Assembly (NCBI RefSeq): GCF_009796765.1
Contig: NZ_CP047023.1
Span: 4,323,501 to 4,387,500 of the forward strand
Direction of reading: 5' to 3'
From: Paraglaciecola sp. L3A3
GTDB lineage: Bacteria; Pseudomonadota; Gammaproteobacteria; Enterobacterales; Alteromonadaceae
Length of the DNA: 64,000 bases
Positions 42,814 through 51,579 of the stretch are shown here, in pieces. Position numbers and translations under genes: made by a program. The notes beneath the pieces are model-generated. The model did not search any database. It had not been told where the DNA came from and saw nothing but the letters and a program-made list of their open reading frames with translations. Each line of letters begins with the position of its first letter. The first letter of the stretch is position 1.

Positions 42814-43761
42814 CTAAAAACAGGCTAGTAGATCTGCATTAGTCGGGTATTTTTCCAGCAGTTCAGTCAATTTTCTAGCAGCATCTAGAGGTTTAAGACC
42901 ACTAAGCCCTCTGCGTAATACTCGTATTTTTTCTAACTCTTTTGGGTTGAGCAAAAGCTCTTCGCGGCGGGTGCTACTTTTGGCGATATCCAACGCCGGA
43001 AATATCCGTTGGCTGGCGATTTCTCGTGATAAAACAATTTCCATATTGCCTGTGCCTTTGAACTCCTCAAATATGACTTGATCCATACGACTGCCTGTAT
43101 CGGCTAATATGCTGGCTAAAATAGTCAGCGACCCGCCATTTTCAATATTTCTCGCGGCGCCAAACAGTTTTCGCGGTATTTCTAAAGCTCTTACATCCAT
43201 ACCACCAGACATAGTACGACCGCTGTTTTTTTGCTGGGCATTATGAACCCGAGCCAACCTAGTTAATGAGTCAATGACAATCATCACATCATGCCCCTCA
43301 CCTGCCTCACCACAAGCTTTTTTCAGTAGTTCATTGGCTACACGGACATGATTAGCATAACTTTCGTCTGAGCTTGAAGCGTGAACCTCAGCGGGTACGC
43401 TACGGGTAAAATCTGTGACTTCTTCTGGGCGCTCATCAATGAGTAAGGCATATAGTTTTATCTTGGGGTGTGCTTTGCCTATTGCTTGGCAAATATGCTT
43501 TAACATAGTCGTTTTACCAGAACCTGGTGGCGCAACAATCAAGCCTCTTTGTCCTAAGCCAATTGGTGCAATCAAATCCATAGCACGCATACTGAACTGC
43601 TCAGAGCCCTCTTCTAAACTAATGTGTGGAGCAGGATGAATAGCCACCCCCTTTAAAAAAGCCTGCTGGGGATTAAGATTAACAATCGGCTTCAGCACCT
43701 CATTCACTGGCGCAGGCGCTTTGTTTCTTTTCACCTTCAAAGATAAGATTTTTCTGGTCAT
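42814..43761 (-). CDS. short Rho-like ATPase lacking the N-terminal RNA-binding domain
   Basis: The 315-aa homologue covers the C-terminal motor part of termination factor Rho (full-length Rho is about 420 aa). It has Walker A APPGSGKTT (about 78-86), ALLIDERPEEVTDF, VIDSLTRLARVHN (Walker B), SGRTMSGGMD (Q-loop region), GTGNMEIVLSRE (R-loop) and RIFPALDIAKSSTRREELLL. The helix bundle and cold-shock-like primary RNA-binding domain are absent, replaced by about 40 basic residues. The catalytic motifs appear intact, so it is more likely a functional paralogue than a broken rho. It lies at the distal edge of the integron. Confidence 0.88.
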   Translation of the reverse strand: MTRKILSLKVKRNKAPAPVNEVLKPIVNLNPQQAFLKGVAIHPAPHISLEEGSEQFSMRAMDLIAPIGLGQRGLIVAPPGSGKTTMLKHICQAIGKAHPKIKLYALLIDERPEEVTDFTRSVPAEVHASSSDESYANHVRVANELLKKACGEAGEGHDVMIVIDSLTRLARVHNAQQKNSGRTMSGGMDVRALEIPRKLFGAARNIENGGSLTILASILADTGSRMDQVIFEEFKGTGNMEIVLSREIASQRIFPALDIAKSSTRREELLLNPKELEKIRVLRRGLSGLKPLDAARKLTELLEKYPTNADLLACF

Positions 43762-43962
43762 GATTTGGACTATTAACTCTAGTAATTATGGGATGATTTG
43801 AGATATCTATTAGCAGCATAACCTGCAAAGCTCACAGATATTTGAAGTTTAACATCGGCAAGGTGTATTCGTTTAATTGTATACGTAAATACTTTTCACG
43901 TTTTGGATTTTTATAAGGTCTGTATAATCCACTTTCGAAAACAGCCCCAAGAGTACAGCCCT

Positions 43963-44170
43963 CACTGCCCAAGCCTACTGCATATTGTTTGGTGTAAACG
44001 CCATTCCATATTCAAACCTGAAGTGACCAAACTTAAAGTGACAGCCATCACCAAACTTAAAGTGACAGCCATCACAGCAACGGAATGCGCCCACACCATT
44101 AGGCACTTAAGTAACGCAGGAGGAATATAGAATTATTATGAACAAAAGGAAAAAGTAAAAAAAGGCAGCT
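43963..44170 (+). mobile_element. IS91-like element remnant, first copy
   Basis: This segment matches 45468-45690 closely, starting in the last codons of the IS91-like transposase (CATATTGTTTGGTGTAAACG is shared) and running into its 3' flank. In this copy a 24-bp unit is tandemly duplicated (44026-44049 and 44050-44073). No transposase reading frame is left. Confidence 0.65.
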
Positions 44171-44310
44171 AGAGCAGCCCTAGCCCTAAATTTATTATCA
44201 ATAATTACTTAAAAATACACACCAAATGGCACTACTACATGAAATTTGGATGGGTTTACCATTGCACTTCAAAAAGAATCAATCTAAAACAAGTTATATT
44301 TTTTGACTTG

Positions 44311-44328
44311 AACTTTTTCTACAGCCTC
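44311..44328 (-). mobile_element. solitary IS1182-type terminal repeat
   Basis: ACTTTTTCTACAGCCTC matches the transposase-downstream end of the IS1182-type element at 46168, and abuts AAC of the attC core at 44329. That is exactly as the complete element abuts its attC. No other part of the element is visible. Confidence 0.6.
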
Positions 44329-44424
44329 AACACCGCAATAAGCGGTGAGTAACAGTTTGTTAAAGTATGGAGTGAAGCGGAACCGAGCAAACTGTTGCGA
44401 ATCCGATTTTATTGCTTTGTTATA
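44329..44424 (-). other. attC site (terminal cassette)
   Basis: Quasi-palindrome bounded by AACACCGC on the left and GTTATA on the right. The inner arms AACAGTTTGTT and AGCAAACTGTT enclose GGAGTGAAGCGGAACCG. It follows the toxin-antitoxin cassette in the leftward reading direction of the array. Confidence 0.75.
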
Positions 44425-44459
44425 TTTTTAACACTACAATGTACGACATTACCGTACAT
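44412..44459 (+). promoter_or_regulatory. promoter and operator of the yefM-yoeB cassette
   Basis: TTGCTT (44412-44417), a 17-bp spacer and TACAAT (44435-44440). The inverted repeat ATGTACG-N7-CGTACAT (44439-44459) overlaps the -10 region. It contains the TGTAC half-sites typical of YefM-YoeB operators, so the complex probably represses itself. Confidence 0.65.
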
Positions 44460-44474
44460 AAGTTTGAGTATAAT

Positions 44475-44747
44475 ATGAATAGCATAAGCGTAAATCAATT
44501 TAGAGACAATTTAAAAACCTATGTGGAGCAGACTGTTAGTGATCATGAACCTATAAAAGTTACTAGGCGCGCGGGTGAGGCTTTTATTGTTATGAGTGCT
44601 GATGACTGGGAAAGGGAACAGGAAACATTGCACGTGTTACAAAACAGTAGCTTAATGAATCAAATTTCAGAGTCACTGGCCACTCATCAAAGCAATAAAG
44701 GTTATAAGCCTACAAAAGAGCAATTAGATGAGATCACTAATCTTTGA
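44475..44747 (+). CDS. yefM: YefM-family antitoxin
   Basis: The 90-aa antitoxin of the Phd/YefM family starts MNSISVNQFRDNLKTYVEQ and has the DNA-binding N-terminal fold with VTRRAGEAFIVMSADDWE. The toxin-wrapping C terminus follows. The ATG at 44475 is preferred to an upstream in-frame ATG, because the family starts here and the operator lies in between. It overlaps the toxin gene by 20 bp. It binds and neutralises YoeB and represses the operon. It is opposite in direction to all other cassette genes, as often seen for self-promoted toxin-antitoxin cassettes. Confidence 0.92.
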   Translation: MNSISVNQFRDNLKTYVEQTVSDHEPIKVTRRAGEAFIVMSADDWEREQETLHVLQNSSLMNQISESLATHQSNKGYKPTKEQLDEITNL

Positions 44748-44997
44748 AGGAAAAACTTGGCTAACTTACGAGCAACTAAGAGAAAAAGACAATAAGCTTC
44801 ATAAGGCACTGTGCAAAATTTTGAAGGAAATGTTGCGCTCAGATCCCGCGAGTGGTCTTGGAAAACCTGAACCTTTAAAGCACAACTTGTCTGGATTCTG
44901 GTCTAAGCGAATTTCCCAAAAAGACAGGCTAATTTATAAGTTTGATGATGACTGTGTATACATTTTCGCTATAGGTGGGCATTACGACCAACACTAG
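44728..44997 (+). CDS. yoeB: YoeB/Txe-family toxin (mRNA endonuclease)
   Basis: The 89-aa RelE-superfamily ribosome-dependent mRNA interferase shows LTYEQLREKDNKLHKALCKILKEML, GLGKPEPLKHNLSGFWSKRI and the C-terminal IYKFDDDCVYIFAIGGHYDQH with catalytic Arg/His/Tyr candidates. The frame overlaps the antitoxin gene. It inhibits translation when free of YefM. In an integron such modules are thought to stabilise the array against cassette loss. The coding sequence looks intact. Confidence 0.92.
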   Translation: MRSLIFEGKTWLTYEQLREKDNKLHKALCKILKEMLRSDPASGLGKPEPLKHNLSGFWSKRISQKDRLIYKFDDDCVYIFAIGGHYDQH

Positions 44998-45003
44998 AAA
45001 ATA

Positions 45004-45065
45004 ATCGTGGTAGAGCGGCCCATTACTGAGCCGCCCCCACACAGATCCGGACGTGCGAAATTCAT
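45004..45065 (-). mobile_element. group II intron remnant (domains V-VI only)
   Basis: It is the same as the 3' end of the complete minus-strand introns (e.g. 54851-54912) up to ACGTGCG, after which the match is lost. It shows that a fifth copy once sat directly upstream of the toxin-antitoxin cassette, before IS91-like sequence replaced the rest. Confidence 0.75.
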
Positions 45066-45143
45066 AGTAAATGTGAAAAGTGCGTAAATGACACCGTACA
45101 TTACCCTTCTTATGGTGACCGGTTTTGCCCGTCCTGCCTACAT

Positions 45144-45690
45144 GTGAGTAAAGGCGATAAAGTGCTCACCTACCTTGCCAGATACCTGTATCGCGGCGTG
45201 ATAAACGAGAACAACATACTGCAATATCAAGATTACAAGGTCACCTTCAAATACCAAGACAGCACCACCAAACGTTATCAAACCATCACTGAGCCAGCGA
45301 CAGCATTCTTATGGCGAGTATTACAACACGTGCTGCCAAAAGGCTTTAGGCGTACCCGAAATTATGGCTTTTTACATGGCAACGCTAACTCTACCTTGCT
45401 GCGTATTCAACTGATGTTAAAGGGCAAACTGACACCACCACCTATGCGTCAACGCACCAAAAGTGTTGCCCTCATTGCCAAGGCCTGTTGCATATTGTTT
45501 GGTGTAAACGCCATTCCATATTCAAACCTGAAGTGACCAAACTTAAAGTGACAGCCATCAAAGCAATGGAATGCGCCTAGGCACAAAATGCGCCCACACC
45601 ATTAGGCACGTAAATAACGCAGGAGGAAATCAGAATTACTATGAACAAAAGGAAAAAGTAAAAACAGGCAGCTAAAGCAGTAAAAAAAGC
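45144..45690 (+). mobile_element. IS91-like transposase fragment and 3' flank, second copy
   Basis: An open frame at 45144-45536 (130 codons) encodes the C-terminal part of an IS91/IS801-type rolling-circle transposase: KVLTYLARYLYRGVI, VTFKYQDS, LQHVLPKGFRRTRNYGFLHG. The N-terminal half with the catalytic tyrosines is missing. Sequence from 45468 on repeats the remnant at 43963. The fragment interrupts the minus-strand intron remnant at 45004. Confidence 0.8.
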
Positions 45691-45794
45691 AGTCCTAGCC
45701 ACACTCGGCCAAAAAAAAGCATTACAAAACAAGCCTTTACCCCTCATCGACATATCTACTATATAAGCAGAAAACTTCAACACAGGGCTTGTGC

Positions 45795-45837
45795 AACAAT
45801 AGGGTTAAGTCGCGGCTTCGCGCGACCTATCCTTATT
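45795..45837 (-). other. stem-loop after a cassette gene, possibly a degenerate attC
   Basis: The imperfect hairpin with inner perfect arms GTCGCG/CGCGAC and outer AATAGG/CCTTATT lies 17 bp past the stop codon of the 45854 gene. That is where attC is expected, but clear RYYYAAC/GTTRRRY cores are lacking. It may be truncated by the IS91-like insertion or be a terminator. Confidence 0.4.
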
Positions 45838-45853
45838 TATGATATGTTTAAAA

Positions 45854-46150
45854 CTAATCACAACTGCCGCCACCAGAGTCAGATGAGCCACATGACGTAT
45901 CTGAACCTGAATCATCGAACGAATCATGAGAACTTGGATTTATAAAAAAGCTACCACCTACTGCGATACGCTTAAGTAGATAATTCACATAGATAGGTCC
46001 AAATATAGGAATAACGAGAGCGATTAGAATTAACCCTAACTTCTGGTATTTAGAGTGAGATACACAATCATAAATTGAAGCTGAAACAGCCAAAAACATG
46101 ACCAAATGTATAATGGCAGTGGTAACTAAAATTGGAAATGTCCCCATCAC
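45854..46150 (-). CDS. integron cassette gene: small membrane protein with Ser/Gly/Cys-rich tail
   Basis: The 98-aa protein has two hydrophobic helices (about 8-26 and 34-56) and a low-complexity C terminus rich in Ser, Gly, Asp and Cys (SSDSGGGSCD). AAGGAGG precedes the ATG at a good distance. It resembles small cardiolipin-synthase-N-like two-helix proteins only loosely, and I make no functional claim. The attC upstream of it is split by the IS1182-type element. Confidence 0.65.
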   Translation of the reverse strand: MMGTFPILVTTAIIHLVMFLAVSASIYDCVSHSKYQKLGLILIALVIPIFGPIYVNYLLKRIAVGGSFFINPSSHDSFDDSGSDTSCGSSDSGGGSCD

Positions 46151-46167
46151 GCCTCCTTAAACATAAC

Positions 46168-48048
46168 GAGGCTGTAGAAAAAGTCGATTATGACAGACCA
46201 TTTCCTCACCTTTCTTTAATTTTTATATTCTATCAACTTTGCCTTGGATGATTTGATTTTGCAAAGTTTTTTACTCTACACTTCGATTTTCTAGATATTC
46301 GCTTTTGTCCAACCGAATTAACGCTATTACCTAGCTTGAGGGGCGGTATTTGGAGTCGGTACTTGACCCATTATGCCGCTAACTGTCCATAATTATTGAG
46401 TTTCTCAAGGTTGTGTATTAAACAGAAAAAGTGCCATTGGCCTTGCACTTTACTTTTACCTCGTAGGCTAAATCTGTTGAGCTTCTTGTTGGTCCCTATG
46501 TTGCCAAACACGGGCTCGACCACAGACATGCGGTGACTGTAAATTTGCTTGCCCTTTGGACTATCAACTCTATGCTTCATCCAGTCGGTATAGGTTGGGG
46601 ATCTAGTTTCATTTAATGTGAAACTCACTTGCCTACCATTCCCTTTTCGATGGTCTGCGGCTTTTGGGTTATGCATGCATTGCTGCTTTTTATCGCAATT
46701 TCTACATTGCAATAACCTGCCTTCGAAATAAGCTATTTTAATGCCTGAGTCACTTTCACGTATCCCTCTAAAACTAATGCTTTCGCCCGACGGGCAAATG
46801 CAGCTATTAGTCACTGGGTCGAAGTTAAATTCATTGGCAGGAATGACTGTTTTCTTTCTGGTTCTCTTATCTTGATGGCGTTTACCGTATTTCGTTTTTT
46901 GCTCACTAAACTTAGGGTCACGACTTCTGAATTGATTATCAGGGATGTACGCATTGATGTCATTGTCATGCAGGTACTGCATGTTTTTCTCGTTAGCAAA
47001 CCCCGTATCGGCGGTGATGATGGTTTGGGCTTTTAAAATATCGTCGCTAATCGCCAGGCGTTTAAATCGGTCTTGAATACCTTCTAATACGGGCTTTAAG
47101 GTATGGTGCTCTTGCCCCTCCCCAAATACCGTGGCATCCACAATAATTTGATGTTTCTTATCTACCGTTGCCACACCATTGTAGCCTTGAATGGTGCCTT
47201 TACTAGTCGTCATTTTGCCTGACTCGTTATCCGTAATATTGCTTTTCACTTCCTTCGTTTTTTTACCTTTCCCCATCCGTGGCTCGGCTTCCTCGAGGAA
47301 CTTCTCTATCTTGTCGTGAGCATGATTCAAGGTTTCAATCGCTTGACTAGCACGTTGTTTACGAGCCTCATCAGCGCCTTCACTTTTATCTAATTTCTCA
47401 TGTTCATTCATGTGATAACTGATTTGGCGTTTAAGCTTATCGCGTTTTTCTTTTAACTCTTTAAAGGTACCCGACCATTCCTTGGCTGCATTAGACGACA
47501 TTTTACAGCCATCAATAGCAAACAACTCATTGCCCAACAATCCCTGCTCATGACATATCAATAACACCTGTTCAAACACCGATTCAATTTCGCTTCTGCG
47601 GCCACTGACAAATGCCGCTATCGTCGTGAAGTGCGGCACGGAATCACAACTCAACGCCTTAAATATAATATTGGTTTCACAGCACCACTGGATTTCACGG
47701 CTTGAGGTAATACCTTTCGAATAAGCAAACAAGATAATCTTCAGCAACGCAGCTGGGTCGTAGGCGGGACGGCCTGTTTGGTCATTTTGATACTTAGGAT
47801 AAAACACTGACAGGTCCAGCTTATCTTCAATCAAATGATGAATAGCATATTCAAACGTTCCCGCCTGAAGTTGGTCTTGGTAGTTGATCACTACCATAGT
47901 GTTTTGTTGGTAATTAAGTGGGATAAAACGTGGCATTACCAAGGCTCCTTTCGCCTAATTGATAATACCTATTGGATCACAAACCATGATCTGAGGGAAG
48001 TGTTTTGTGTATAAAAAACAAACAAATTTAGGGTTTTTCTACAGCCTC
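46168..48048 (-). mobile_element. IS1182-type insertion sequence inserted in an attC core
   Basis: The 1881-bp element has terminal inverted repeats GAGGCTGTAGAAAAA (46168-46182) and its complement ending at 48048, with one transposase gene. Flanks are ...CATAAC on the left and AACGCCCGC... on the right. Removing the element and one AAC copy restores CATAACGCCCGC, a standard attC end, so it duplicated 3 bp (AAC) inside the core site. Confidence 0.85.
46371..47942 (-). CDS. IS1182-family DDE transposase
   Basis: The 523-aa transposase has an N-terminal DUF772-type domain (YPKYQNDQTGRPAYDPAALLKIILFAY), FAIDGCKMSSNAAKEW with the first catalytic Asp, a charged coiled region (about 180-230), IITADTGFANEKNM with the second Asp and a late Glu in RMSVVEPVFGNIG. 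A Cys-rich patch (LLQCRNCDKKQQC) is typical of the family. The frame is intact, so the element could still be mobile. The N-terminal start could also be the internal Met a few codons in. Confidence 0.92.
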   Translation of the reverse strand: MVMPRFIPLNYQQNTMVVINYQDQLQAGTFEYAIHHLIEDKLDLSVFYPKYQNDQTGRPAYDPAALLKIILFAYSKGITSSREIQWCCETNIIFKALSCDSVPHFTTIAAFVSGRRSEIESVFEQVLLICHEQGLLGNELFAIDGCKMSSNAAKEWSGTFKELKEKRDKLKRQISYHMNEHEKLDKSEGADEARKQRASQAIETLNHAHDKIEKFLEEAEPRMGKGKKTKEVKSNITDNESGKMTTSKGTIQGYNGVATVDKKHQIIVDATVFGEGQEHHTLKPVLEGIQDRFKRLAISDDILKAQTIITADTGFANEKNMQYLHDNDINAYIPDNQFRSRDPKFSEQKTKYGKRHQDKRTRKKTVIPANEFNFDPVTNSCICPSGESISFRGIRESDSGIKIAYFEGRLLQCRNCDKKQQCMHNPKAADHRKGNGRQVSFTLNETRSPTYTDWMKHRVDSPKGKQIYSHRMSVVEPVFGNIGTNKKLNRFSLRGKSKVQGQWHFFCLIHNLEKLNNYGQLAA

Positions 48049-48156
48049 AACGCCCGCATAATGGGCAATAACACGTAGGCTAAAATTGGAGCGAAGCGAC
48101 TGAGCCTACGTGTTATTGTCCCAGCGAGCTTGCGAGCGAATTAATGCGTTTGTTAG
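48049..48156 (-). other. attC site interrupted at its outer core by the IS1182-type element
   Basis: From AACGCCCGC to GTTAGGT. Long inner arms ATAACACGTAGGCT / AGCCTACGTGTTAT enclose GGAGCGAAGCGACTG. The gene-proximal core supplies the stop codon of the 48153 gene. Confidence 0.8.
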
Positions 48157-48593
48157 GTGCTCTTGGTACTTTGCCAATAGATAAATACACCAAAGAGAAA
48201 AGAACATCCGCTTAAAATTAACATATTATTAATCCCTTTCTCTGTATCTAGCCCAGCCAAAAAGTTGTTACCATCAAAAAAAGCAGCAAGTGTCAAAATC
48301 CCTATAAAGGCAACGGGGCTAACAATACCAAAAAGAATAGCTGACTTAATACGAGAGATCGTCGAGGCTAGTAACTCACAAAAAATCCAAGCCATAAAAG
48401 AGAAAAAACCAATCATCGTAAATCCCCAAAGAGAAATTGAGGTAAACGCAGGACCCCAACTTTGAAATGGAACTCCTTTCGCAAATAAAGTTACTGGCAT
48501 TACGACCATTATTAAAGCTAAAAACATTGCTAACGAAGGGAAGAGTACCATTTTTAATGGGATGTATTTACCACCGATATATGAATTCACCAT
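48153..48593 (-). CDS. integron cassette gene: four-helix membrane protein
   Basis: The 146-aa protein has four predicted membrane helices (about 14-36, 48-70, 82-105, 120-140) and no recognised family. The ATG at 48593 follows AAGGA closely; GTG one codon on is an alternative. The start is 19 bp from the 3' end of the first minus-strand intron, and the TAA stop is part of the attC core. The gene could therefore be read from a promoter in or before the intron. Confidence 0.7.
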   Translation of the reverse strand: MVNSYIGGKYIPLKMVLFPSLAMFLALIMVVMPVTLFAKGVPFQSWGPAFTSISLWGFTMIGFFSFMAWIFCELLASTISRIKSAILFGIVSPVAFIGILTLAAFFDGNNFLAGLDTEKGINNMLILSGCSFLFGVFIYWQSTKST

Positions 48594-48611
48594 CAATCCT
48601 TATGGAGCACC

Positions 48612-50579
48612 ATCGTGGTAGAGCGGCCCATTACTGAGCCGACCCCACACAGATCCGGACGTGCGGAATTACCGCATCCGGCTCTTCAGTTATATATTCA
48701 CCCGTGTAAATCACGACCACTTTAATACCAGTCAACATGGATCACTCTTTTGCTAACTCGTAGCTTCTGTATTTGGAAATACTCTAACATCTTCTTAAAA
48801 TTACACCAATTGTAACTTCGACGACCACTGCGCCTGTTCAGCCATTTGTACAAACTATGTAGCACATAATTATATAGCTTACTTACGCTGCGGCTATTGT
48901 CGGGTAGCCCAAAGTAATTTCTAAACCCTGTGAGTTTGCGTTTTAATTGAGGTAGCCAAGTCGCTAGTTTCTGCGAGCGTTTGGCTTTGATGAAATGGTA
49001 AAATTCGCTCAGGCTACTTCGCTGCTTTTGACTCGCAGTTCGTCGCCTTAATCTCGGTTTACCTTTTGCATCAATGCCCCAGTAAAACGCAAACCCCAAG
49101 AACACAAACTGGCGCTTACGACTTGGATGGAATCGACTGAACCTTATTAGGCTGGTCTTTTCTGGTGCCGTATCCAGTTTGAATTTCTTGAGTCGTTTTG
49201 GCAACACGCTGTAAAACCGTTCGGCATCATTGGCATACTGAAACGCACACACAAAATCATCTGCGTAACGTATCAGCATAGCCCTGCCTCTCATGCGAGG
49301 TTTTATCTTCTTCTCAAACCATAAATCCAATGCATAATGCAAATAGATATTAGCTAGCACGGGGCTAATGATACCGCCTTGTGGTGTACCGCTTTGTGGT
49401 TTGAGATATCCCCTTCTGGCGATTTTATTCGTGCTTTCAACCATTGCCCGATTAAGCTCAAGAGCGCGTTATCATCAATGCGTTGTTTAAGCATCTCCAT
49501 CAGCCAGTTGTGGTCAATATTATCGAAGAAGCCTTTAATGTCAGCCTCAACAATATAGCCATAACCTTTAAACTGAAGATTCAAACTCAAGCTATGCACC
49601 GCCTGATGCGCACTCTTATTTGGCCGATAACCATAACTGTTAGGCAAGAAATCCGCTTCCCAGATACTTTGCAGTATCTGACTCACGCTTTGCTGTACCA
49701 GTTTGTCATCCACTGTGGGTAAGCCTAATGGGCGTTGTTTACCATGACTTTTGGGTATGAATACACGCTTAATGTCACCTGCTCGATAGCACTTAGCTTT
49801 CAAGGCTGAACTTAAACGTGTGAGGTTTTCCACAAGCGATTCTTTGTATTTCGGCATCGTGATGCCATCAATACCAGGGGCTGCTCGTTTATTCAGTTGC
49901 CCCCAACTTTGATACAGTAAATCATCTCCTAGCAATCCATATAGGTTCTGAAATCTATGGTTGGGGTGTGTCTGTGATTTAAATGTGATGGCATTTAGTG
50001 CGGTTGTCATAGTGATCCAGCCCTACTTTGTCCGGTCTATGTATCTGCTAAACACCTGATATAACTGCTTGCCCCTTCGCCATGTGGTTGGCTTTCCCAA
50101 CCTCAAACTACTATGAGCAAGTCTGACTGCCAAAGGGTCATCGTTCGCTCGCTTGTGGCTTAACTACCCTACCATTTTCCTTATGGAACACCTTTGGCTC
50201 TCTCAAGTTCTCAATACATCTCTTTATACATGCCACGGCTTTAGAACTCCGCTGACTCGCCACAACCTTGCCATCTCAGACACGCTGAATAACGGTTGCT
50301 TTGCTTGGACTTCGACGGCGTTACAAGCCTCGTCAGTCAGAACTTAATTTATTATCGGAGCGATAACAGCACTTCAGGAACACGCATTCCCTATGGCCTA
50401 TATAATTCTCTGTGTACGCTTCACCTATATTGTTCATCTGGTTGCGAATGCATCGCTGATAAGTATTTCACCAATCCCAGACTCCGCCATAGGCGCAACA
50501 CTCGATACAGGTGGTTGGCTAAACCTTACCTGACAGGGACTTACACCCTGCAAGATGCATCAAGCTTCGCTTGACGCAC
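48612..50579 (-). mobile_element. group II intron, minus-strand type, copy 1 (RT frameshifted)
   Basis: The 1968-bp intron reads leftward. Its 5' end GTGCGTCAAGCG abuts GCGTTA of the attC at 50580, and its 3' end is ...ACCACGAT. Domain V is GAGCCGGATGCGG-TAAT-TCCGCACGTCC (on the minus strand near 48650-48683). Copy 1 belongs with copy 4 by its shared protein variants (PGIDGITMPKYKES). Confidence 0.85.
48722..50010 (-). pseudogene. group II intron reverse transcriptase/maturase, frameshifted
   Basis: It is the same protein as the intact 429-aa enzyme at 62547, broken by a one-base deletion near 49407, just after KSPEGD. The 5' part (49354-50010) ends in unrelated residues; the 3' part (48722-49444) resumes with YLKPQSGTPQGG and keeps YADD. 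Such a copy could still be mobilised in trans by the intact copies' protein. Confidence 0.9.
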
Positions 50580-50677
50580 TAACGCTTTGAATATGGGGAT
50601 TTTAGGCGCGCTTTGGCCGAAGGCCAGCGAGTAAAATTCCCAGTGAGTTTACGAACGATATAATTCATTTGTTATAA
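50580..50677 (-). other. attC site (distal core followed by intron copy 1)
   Basis: TAACGC...GTTATAA. The arms GGGGATTTTA / TAAAATTCCC and a central GGCCGAAGGCC hairpin are visible. The intron starts immediately after GCGTTA in the reading direction. The site is similar to the one at 61999. Confidence 0.85.
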
Positions 50678-50699
50678 GTCCTTACCCTATTTAACCTTC

Positions 50700-51029
50700 T
50701 TAAGAACCGATTAGTACAGCCAAAACCACCTGAGTTACAAGCACTATTGCGAACACTCCAACAGATAGAAGCACTTTCTTTTTAGTTGTGTATGTTTCAC
50801 ATATAGCGTTAATAATTAGGTATGGAATAACAAAGAATAAAGAAAAAGTAATTAGGTGTAAAAATGCAGGAAGTTCAAAATACCCAATCGTGAAATCCAA
50901 AACACCGACAGTAACAAGAGGCGCCAAGTAAATAGTACATGAGCCAAAAAAATCCATTACATTTTCTTTATCCGCGAGCTTCAAAAAACCTAAAATTAAT
51001 GCACCAGTTATTAATACTTGAATAATCAA
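50700..51029 (-). CDS. integron cassette gene: four-helix membrane protein
   Basis: The 109-aa hydrophobic protein has four likely helices (about 2-18, 30-48, 56-78, 88-107) and no recognised family. The start is TTG at 51029 with a strong AAGGAG seven bases before it; there is no ATG nearby. It ends 23 bp before the attC core. Confidence 0.65.
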   Translation of the reverse strand: MIIQVLITGALILGFLKLADKENVMDFFGSCTIYLAPLVTVGVLDFTIGYFELPAFLHLITFSLFFVIPYLIINAICETYTTKKKVLLSVGVFAIVLVTQVVLAVLIGS

Positions 51030-51050
51030 AATTTACTCCTTGTGGGCTTA

Positions 51051-51152
51051 TAACGCTTACGATAACGGGAAAAACCGAGTGCTTTGGCACGAAGTGCCAG
51101 CGAGGCTTTTTCCCAGAGAGCGAAGCGAACGTTGTTTATTGTTTTGTTAGGT
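51051..51152 (-). other. attC site
   Basis: TAACGCTT...GTTAGGT. Arms GGGAAAAACCGAG / GAGGCTTTTTCCC with a GGCACGAAGTGCC hairpin top. Nearly identical to the site at 51580. The second core overlaps the TAA of the 51147 gene. Confidence 0.9.
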
Positions 51153-51560
51153 TTCGTTGGCATTGCGCATCGCCTTATAAAGGATTACAGCCATAAGCAT
51201 TGCGAACAAATTGAAAATGATACTTACATCGTATAAAGACCATGTAATATTGAAACTAAAACCTAAAGTTATTGAAAACCCTAAATGAGGTGTCTCAAAT
51301 CCGATTATTTGTATTACATACATCCAAAACGCAAATTTGATAAATCTTAAGCTGCCTCGGAAGATTTTATAGGCTACAACGAGGTTTATTATTACTCCAA
51401 GCGGAACCAATAGAGCAAAGAACCAAACAAGTAGTCCCATATCCACTTTATCCGAAAACATTTCATAAATGCTGCCAAGTAACAAAGCACCAAGGAAACT
51501 CGAAACTATCAAAGCTACAATTGCGATCTTTGTGTACTTATTCTCCACCAAATTTTTCAC
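51147..51560 (-). CDS. integron cassette gene: four-helix membrane protein
   Basis: The 137-aa protein has four hydrophobic segments (about 10-30, 42-64, 75-95, 110-131) and no known family. The start is uncertain: GTG at 51560 lies too close to AAGGGAA, and TTG three codons in has better spacing. The stop TAA lies inside the attC core. Confidence 0.65.
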   Translation of the reverse strand: MKNLVENKYTKIAIVALIVSSFLGALLLGSIYEMFSDKVDMGLLVWFFALLVPLGVIINLVVAYKIFRGSLRFIKFAFWMYVIQIIGFETPHLGFSITLGFSFNITWSLYDVSIIFNLFAMLMAVILYKAMRNANET

Positions 51561-51579
51561 TTCCCTTGTAATAGAAACC

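Larger units (their letters stand above)
43762..44328. other. junction region between chromosome core and integron, with IS remnants
   Basis: No intact gene. It holds an IS91-like 3'-end remnant (43963-44170), about 130 bp of unassigned AT-rich DNA, and a solitary IS1182-type terminal sequence ending at 44328. Confidence 0.6.

Noticed and set aside
50153..50574. Small open frames repeated upstream of each minus-strand RT gene (also near 56395-56816 and 61119-61540)
   Set aside because: They read the 5' ribozyme portion of the introns on the wrong strand, with no ribosome sites.
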